Source: CAZLYK01 sp964563495
Lineage (GTDB): Bacteria > Acidobacteriota > Blastocatellia > RBC074
DNA: 19,800 bases
Direction: 5' to 3'
Assembly (NCBI GenBank): GCA_964563495.1
Contig: CAZLYK010000092.1
Location: 1 to 19,800, forward strand
In this document: positions 16,518 through 19,800 of the stretch, one piece after another
Layout: each line of letters begins with the position of its first letter
Position numbering within the stretch: position 1 is the first letter of the stretch
Made by a program: the position numbers and the translations under genes
Notes under the pieces: model-generated
What the model saw: only the letters and a program-made list of their open reading frames with translations
Database searches by the model: none
What the model was told of the DNA's origin: nothing

Positions 16518-16617
16518 NNNNNNNNNNNNNNNNNNNNNNNNNNNNNNNNNNNNNNNNNNNNNNNNNNNNNNNNNNNNNNNNNNNNNNNNNNNNNNNNNNN
16601 NNNNNNNNNNNNNNNNN
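16518..16617. other. Scaffold gap (100 N)
   Basis: Exactly 100 unknown bases, the usual placeholder for a gap of unknown size. The plus-strand propeller fragment and the minus-strand TPR gene both run into it, so at least the 3' ends of both, and possibly whole genes, are missing. Confidence 0.98.
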
Positions 16618-17597
16618 GTTGAAGCGGTAACCTTAATCTGCTGTCGTGTTTGCGTGATGAGTTTTTCCAGCCACTGTTTCAGCGTGGCATCAAGCCTGAG
16701 GCATTTGTCAAAATCGCGTTGCGCGGCAGCCTCACCACCCCTCGATAGATAAACCAGGCCACGCTGAGCGTATGCGACTGCACGGCGCGGTTCGAGTTCA
16801 ATGACACGGCTCAGATCGTCGAGTGCTTTTTCCCACTCGCCTTTTGCCTTCCACAACAGCCCACGATTGAACAAGGCATTGCAAGAATTTGGGTCCAAGG
16901 CAATGGCCTGGTTGTAATCGCTGAGCGCCTCCGCGAGGTCGCCTTTGGCGTGCCGCGCAGCGCCACGCCCTGACCAGGCGGGAACGAAACGCGGGTTGAG
17001 TTTGAGGGCCTGTGTGCAATCTGCAATGGCCCCATCGTAATCACCCAGCTTATACCGCGTGCCGGCCCGGTTGTCCCAAGTGGCCGCGACTTTGGGATTG
17101 AGTTTGAGGGAGGTGTTGAAATCGGCAATGGCTGCGTCGAACTTGCCCATGTCGCTCAGCGCCACGCCGCGATTACTCCAGGCTTCAGCCAGACGCGGGT
17201 TGAGTTCGATGGCGCGATTGCTATCGTTGATCGTCCCTTCCAAATCACCGCGGAGAGACCGCAGATAGCCGCGGTCTAGCCAGGCTTCAACCAGGCGTGG
17301 GTTGAGTTGGATGGCGCGGTCGCAATCGGAGAGCGCGCCGTCGAAGTCGCGCTTGTGATGCCGGGCCACGCCGCGATTGTAGTAGGCAGCGGCGGAGCCT
17401 GGGTCAGACGCGATGGCGAGATCGAAATCGGCAATCGCTCGATCCAAGTCGCCTTTCGCCATCCATTCATTGCCGCGTTCGAGATAAGCAGCCGCTGTGG
17501 CGGCCCGCGAGTTCTGGCCTTGCGCTACGGCCAGCGTCAGGGAGCAGATCGTCAGCAGGCAGATGATCGAAGTCGTCAGGATTCTTTGGCTGTTCAT
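16618..17597 (-). CDS. Secreted TPR-repeat protein, 3' end in gap
   Basis: This minus-strand gene encodes at least 326 residues. It begins with a signal peptide (LTTSIICLLTICSLTLAVAQG), so the repeats should sit in the periplasm or outside. Eight consecutive 34-residue tetratricopeptide repeats follow almost without break, each ending in a LNPR/LDPN-type turn: for example AYYNRGVARHHKRDFDGALS and AWSNRGVALSDMGKFDAAIA. After the last repeat comes a short helix (LKQWLEKLITQTRQQIKV), so the true C-terminus is probably close to the gap edge. TPR proteins of this sort act as protein-binding scaffolds; no enzymatic domain is seen. GGAAAGGAA just upstream supports the ATG at 17597. It is transcribed away from the winged-helix/TPR regulator starting at 17821, sharing a 223-bp divergent region, so the two may be co-regulated. 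Confidence 0.9.
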
Positions 17598-17640
17598 TGG
17601 CTTTCCTTTCCGCTAGCCGCGGCGCTCGATTTTCGGCAGG

Positions 17641-17660
17641 GCGGCAAACCGCATTGCCGC
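17641..17660. repeat. Perfect 7-bp inverted repeat in the divergent intergenic region
   Basis: GCGGCAA and TTGCCGC are separated by six bases. It lies about 45 bp upstream of the TPR gene's start and could be an operator or a 5'-leader hairpin. No T run follows on either strand, so it is not a typical terminator. In this GC-rich sequence chance is possible. Confidence 0.35.
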
Positions 17661-17784
17661 AGGCCGCCGCCCGCCCTTAAAATGAGCCGGCCACCATGCG
17701 TTAGTAATCGGCTCAATCGCGGCGGACGTTAGCCTGAGCGCCGCGACGCAGTCCTTTGGGAACTCGAAGAAATGGCTTGGGAAA

Positions 17785-17813
17785 TTCTTGGCGGGTTCTT
17801 GGAGAGTTCTTGG
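17785..17813 (+). promoter_or_regulatory. Three TTCTTGG direct repeats at 11-bp period, possible regulator binding site
   Basis: TTCTTGG occurs at 17785-17791, 17796-17802 and 17807-17813, each starting exactly 11 bp after the last. A 7-bp core plus 4-bp spacer is the layout of PhoB/OmpR-type sites, where winged helices bind in tandem on one face of the helix. The gene starting eight bases later encodes such a winged helix, so an autoregulatory operator is plausible. The last repeat overlaps the ribosome site GGAG at 17812-17815. Confidence 0.45.
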
Positions 17814-17820
17814 AGCAGCT

Positions 17821-19701
17821 ATGAGCCACCAACCAAAACACTTATACGAATTCGGCCTGTTCCGGCTGGATGCCGGGGAGCGTCTGCTTCTGCGCGAAGG
17901 CGAGAGCATATCGCTCACGCCCAAATCCTTCGATCTGCTGCTGGCGTTGGTTGAACATCACGGACATCTGCTGGAAAAAGACGAACTCATGAAGTTGATC
18001 TGGCCGGACACGTTCGTTGAAGAGGCCAATCTCCCTTACAACATCTCGCTCATCCGCAAGGCGCTCGGTGATGGCGAGAACGGGCAGAAATATATTGAGA
18101 CCGTACCGAGGCGCGGCTACCGCTTTGTGGCCGGCGTGCGAGAAATAGGGCAAGAGAGCGAGGGACCTGGTCAGGAAAGGCAGCCTGAATTACCGAAGGC
18201 CGGAGAGTCACTGCTCATCCGGCTCCGGCGTTATAAGCGCGGCGCCGTGATTAGCCTGGCTGTCCTCATCGTCGCGGCGGCTACTGTCGCTTCTTTCACC
18301 TGGAAGAGTTTTCGGAGTCAGAGCGGCGGGGCAATCAATTCCATCGCGGTCTTACCTTTTGCCAATGCCGATCCGAACACCGAATACCTCAGCGATGGAA
18401 TCACCGAGAGCCTCATCAACAGTCTTTCGCAGTTATCTCAATTGAAAGTCATAGCGCGCACTACCGCCTTCCGTTACAAGGGGAAGGACGCTGATCCGCG
18501 AACCGTCGGGCAGGACCTCAAGATTGATACAGTGTTGACGGGGCGGGTAACCCAGCAGGGAGAGACCCTGCTCGTTCAGGTAGACCTGGTGAATGCGACA
18601 GACGGCGCGCAGTTATGGGGCGAGCGGTACAATCAGAAGCTCTCGAACATCTTAACTGTGCAGGAAGAAATCGCCCGGCAGATTTCAGAGAAGCTGCGGC
18701 TGAGGTTGACCGTGGAGGAGCAAAAGCGCATCGCCAAACGTCAAACCGAAAATATCGAAGCCTATCAGCTTTATCAGAAGGGGCGCTACTACGCGGAAAA
18801 GAGGACGATAGAGTCATATCGGAAGGCCACCGAGCACTATAGACAAGCTCTCGACCTGGACCCGAATTATGCGCGGGCCTGGGTCGGGCTGGCAGACGCC
18901 TATTATATGGATTTACCGCCACTGCCGCCGAAAGAGAGAATGTCCCGAGCAAAGGCGGCGGCAATGAAGGCGCTGGCGATTGATGAGACGCTTGGCGAGG
19001 CTCACACTTCCCTGGCCAGAGTGATTTGGCAATACGATTGGGACTGGGCAGCGGCAGAAAGAGAATTCAAGCGGGCCATTGAGCTTGACCCCGGTAGCGC
19101 TTTTGCTCACCGAATCTATGGCTACTATTTAACCTCGATGGGGCGCCTTGATGAATCCCTCCTCAAGCTAAAGCAGGCCCAACATCTCGACCCGCTCTCG
19201 CTGATCATCAATCTGAATGTTGGGCAGCAGCTTGACTATGCGGGGCGAACCGACGAGGCCATGGCTCAGTTCCGAAAGACGCAAGCGATGGACCCGAATT
19301 TTAGGGAGACATACCATCGCCTCGGAGATGGATACTGCCGAATGGGGAAGTATGCAGAGGCTGTCGCCGAGTTGGAGAGAGCAGATGCTCTGGCAAGGGG
19401 AAACGCAAGAACCATATCGCTCCTCGGATACGCCTATGGGCTGTGGGGCAAGCGAGTTGAGGCGGTCAAGAGACTCGACGAATTGAAACGTCTATCCAAG
19501 CAAAATTACGTCACGCCGTTCGAAACAGCGGTTATCTACACCGGCCTCGGAGAGAAGGATCAGGCCTTCGATTGGTTACAGCGGGCCTGTGACGAGCGCG
19601 AGCCTTTCCTCGTTTACCTCAAAGTTGAACCCATCTGGGACAGCTATCGCGCTGATCCACGTTTCGCAGACCTGCTCCGATGCGTCGGATTGCCGCAGTG
19701 A
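17821..19701 (+). CDS. CadC-like winged-helix regulator with TolB-like and TPR domains
   Basis: This 626-residue protein is a one-component membrane regulator common in Acidobacteriota. Residues 1-108 are an OmpR/PhoB-type winged helix (YEFGLFRLDAGERLL, LTPKSFDLLLALVEHHG, VEEANLPYNISLIRKALGD, YIETVPRRGYRFV). One membrane helix follows at about 141-162 (AVISLAVLIVAAATVASFTW). Then comes a TolB-like domain (about 174-295: SIAVLPFAN, YLSDGITESLINSLS, LKVIARTTAFRYKG), and the rest is TPR repeats. DNA binding is thus cytoplasmic, while the TolB-like/TPR part would lie outside and sense or bind partners. The ATG at 17821 is chosen because GGAG at 17812-17815 precedes it by five bases and family members begin close to YEFG; a TTG at 17788 would add eleven residues but lacks support. 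No receiver domain is present, so no partner kinase is expected. The target genes are unknown. Confidence 0.92.
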   Translation: MSHQPKHLYEFGLFRLDAGERLLLREGESISLTPKSFDLLLALVEHHGHLLEKDELMKLIWPDTFVEEANLPYNISLIRKALGDGENGQKYIETVPRRGYRFVAGVREIGQESEGPGQERQPELPKAGESLLIRLRRYKRGAVISLAVLIVAAATVASFTWKSFRSQSGGAINSIAVLPFANADPNTEYLSDGITESLINSLSQLSQLKVIARTTAFRYKGKDADPRTVGQDLKIDTVLTGRVTQQGETLLVQVDLVNATDGAQLWGERYNQKLSNILTVQEEIARQISEKLRLRLTVEEQKRIAKRQTENIEAYQLYQKGRYYAEKRTIESYRKATEHYRQALDLDPNYARAWVGLADAYYMDLPPLPPKERMSRAKAAAMKALAIDETLGEAHTSLARVIWQYDWDWAAAEREFKRAIELDPGSAFAHRIYGYYLTSMGRLDESLLKLKQAQHLDPLSLIINLNVGQQLDYAGRTDEAMAQFRKTQAMDPNFRETYHRLGDGYCRMGKYAEAVAELERADALARGNARTISLLGYAYGLWGKRVEAVKRLDELKRLSKQNYVTPFETAVIYTGLGEKDQAFDWLQRACDEREPFLVYLKVEPIWDSYRADPRFADLLRCVGLPQ

Positions 19702-19757
19702 TTTTCGCAGCAGTATCACTCGGAAGGCAGATTCATTCGGGCGAAGCTCTCAACACA

Positions 19758-19800
19758 ATGATGAATCGACAAACAAACCCCATCTACGAATTCGGCCCCT
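19758..19800 (+). CDS. Second winged-helix regulator, 5' end only
   Basis: Only the first 14 codons are in the window, but they read MMNRQTNPIYEFGP, nearly the same as the opening YEFGLFRLD of the regulator that ends 56 bp upstream. This is very likely a tandem paralogue with the same winged-helix start. Two adjacent ATGs (19758 and 19761) are possible, and no clear ribosome site is seen. The TTCTTGG repeats that precede the first copy are absent here. Confidence 0.65.
   Translation, partial: MMNRQTNPIYEFGP

Noticed and set aside
16266..17597. Minus-strand open frame continuing from the TPR gene through the N run to 16266
   Set aside because: The part beyond the gap is antisense to the propeller fragment and the Tlde1-like gene and shows no TPR or other pattern; the continuity is created by unknown bases.
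17788..17820. TTG start for the winged-helix regulator eleven codons upstream
   Set aside because: It has no ribosome site and lies inside the direct repeats; the ATG at 17821 has a well-spaced GGAG and matches the usual family start.
1..19800. CRISPR array, tRNA or rRNA genes, or complete insertion sequences
   Set aside because: No regularly spaced repeats, no tRNA- or rRNA-like stretch and no full transposase were found on reading both strands; the sequence is almost fully occupied by protein genes.

Overview
The window looks like a scaffold from a soil-type acidobacterium (Acidobacteriota, Blastocatellia-like). This is inferred from gene content: CadC-like winged-helix/TolB-like/TPR regulators in tandem, PQQ-type beta-propeller proteins, an isoquinoline-oxidoreductase-type molybdenum hydroxylase and a lipoprotein ceramidase. 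Nothing in the window fixes the taxonomy. A run of exactly 100 N at 16518-16617 shows this is a draft scaffold, so some broken genes may be assembly joins.

Region 1 (1-2846) is a tightly packed plus-strand group: the 3' end of a [2Fe-2S] small subunit of a molybdenum hydroxylase, a secreted PQQ-like beta-propeller protein, the molybdopterin-binding large subunit, and a DoxX-like membrane protein with a TTG start. The large subunit is badly damaged: a middle segment is missing with a frame change near 2240-2246, and the C-terminal half is missing after about 2437.

Region 2 (2977-5115) is a single neutral ceramidase with a lipoprotein signal.

Region 3 (5374-16315) is the most interesting part. 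Three plus-strand genes with gaps of 61 and 42 bp sit behind an AT-rich intergenic region that carries a good -10 hexamer. They encode a 2004-residue protein (beta-rich front, about 530-residue helical/coiled-coil middle, glycine-rich amphipathic beta C-terminus), a 1411-residue beta-rich protein, and a 195-residue protein with a Tlde1/DUF2778-type L,D-transpeptidase-like motif ending in HGC. I cannot assign a named function to the two giants. The grouping suggests a multi-protein envelope or export assembly with a peptidoglycan-active partner or cargo.

Region 4 (16315-17597) holds a PQQ-propeller fragment running into the N gap and, converging from the other side, a secreted eight-TPR protein whose 3' end is lost in the gap.

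Region 5 (17598-19800) is a divergent intergenic region followed by a membrane-anchored winged-helix/TolB-like/TPR regulator and the first 14 codons of a second, similar regulator. Just upstream of the first regulator, three TTCTTGG units at an exact 11-bp period resemble the binding-site layout used by OmpR/PhoB-type winged helices and may be an autoregulatory site.
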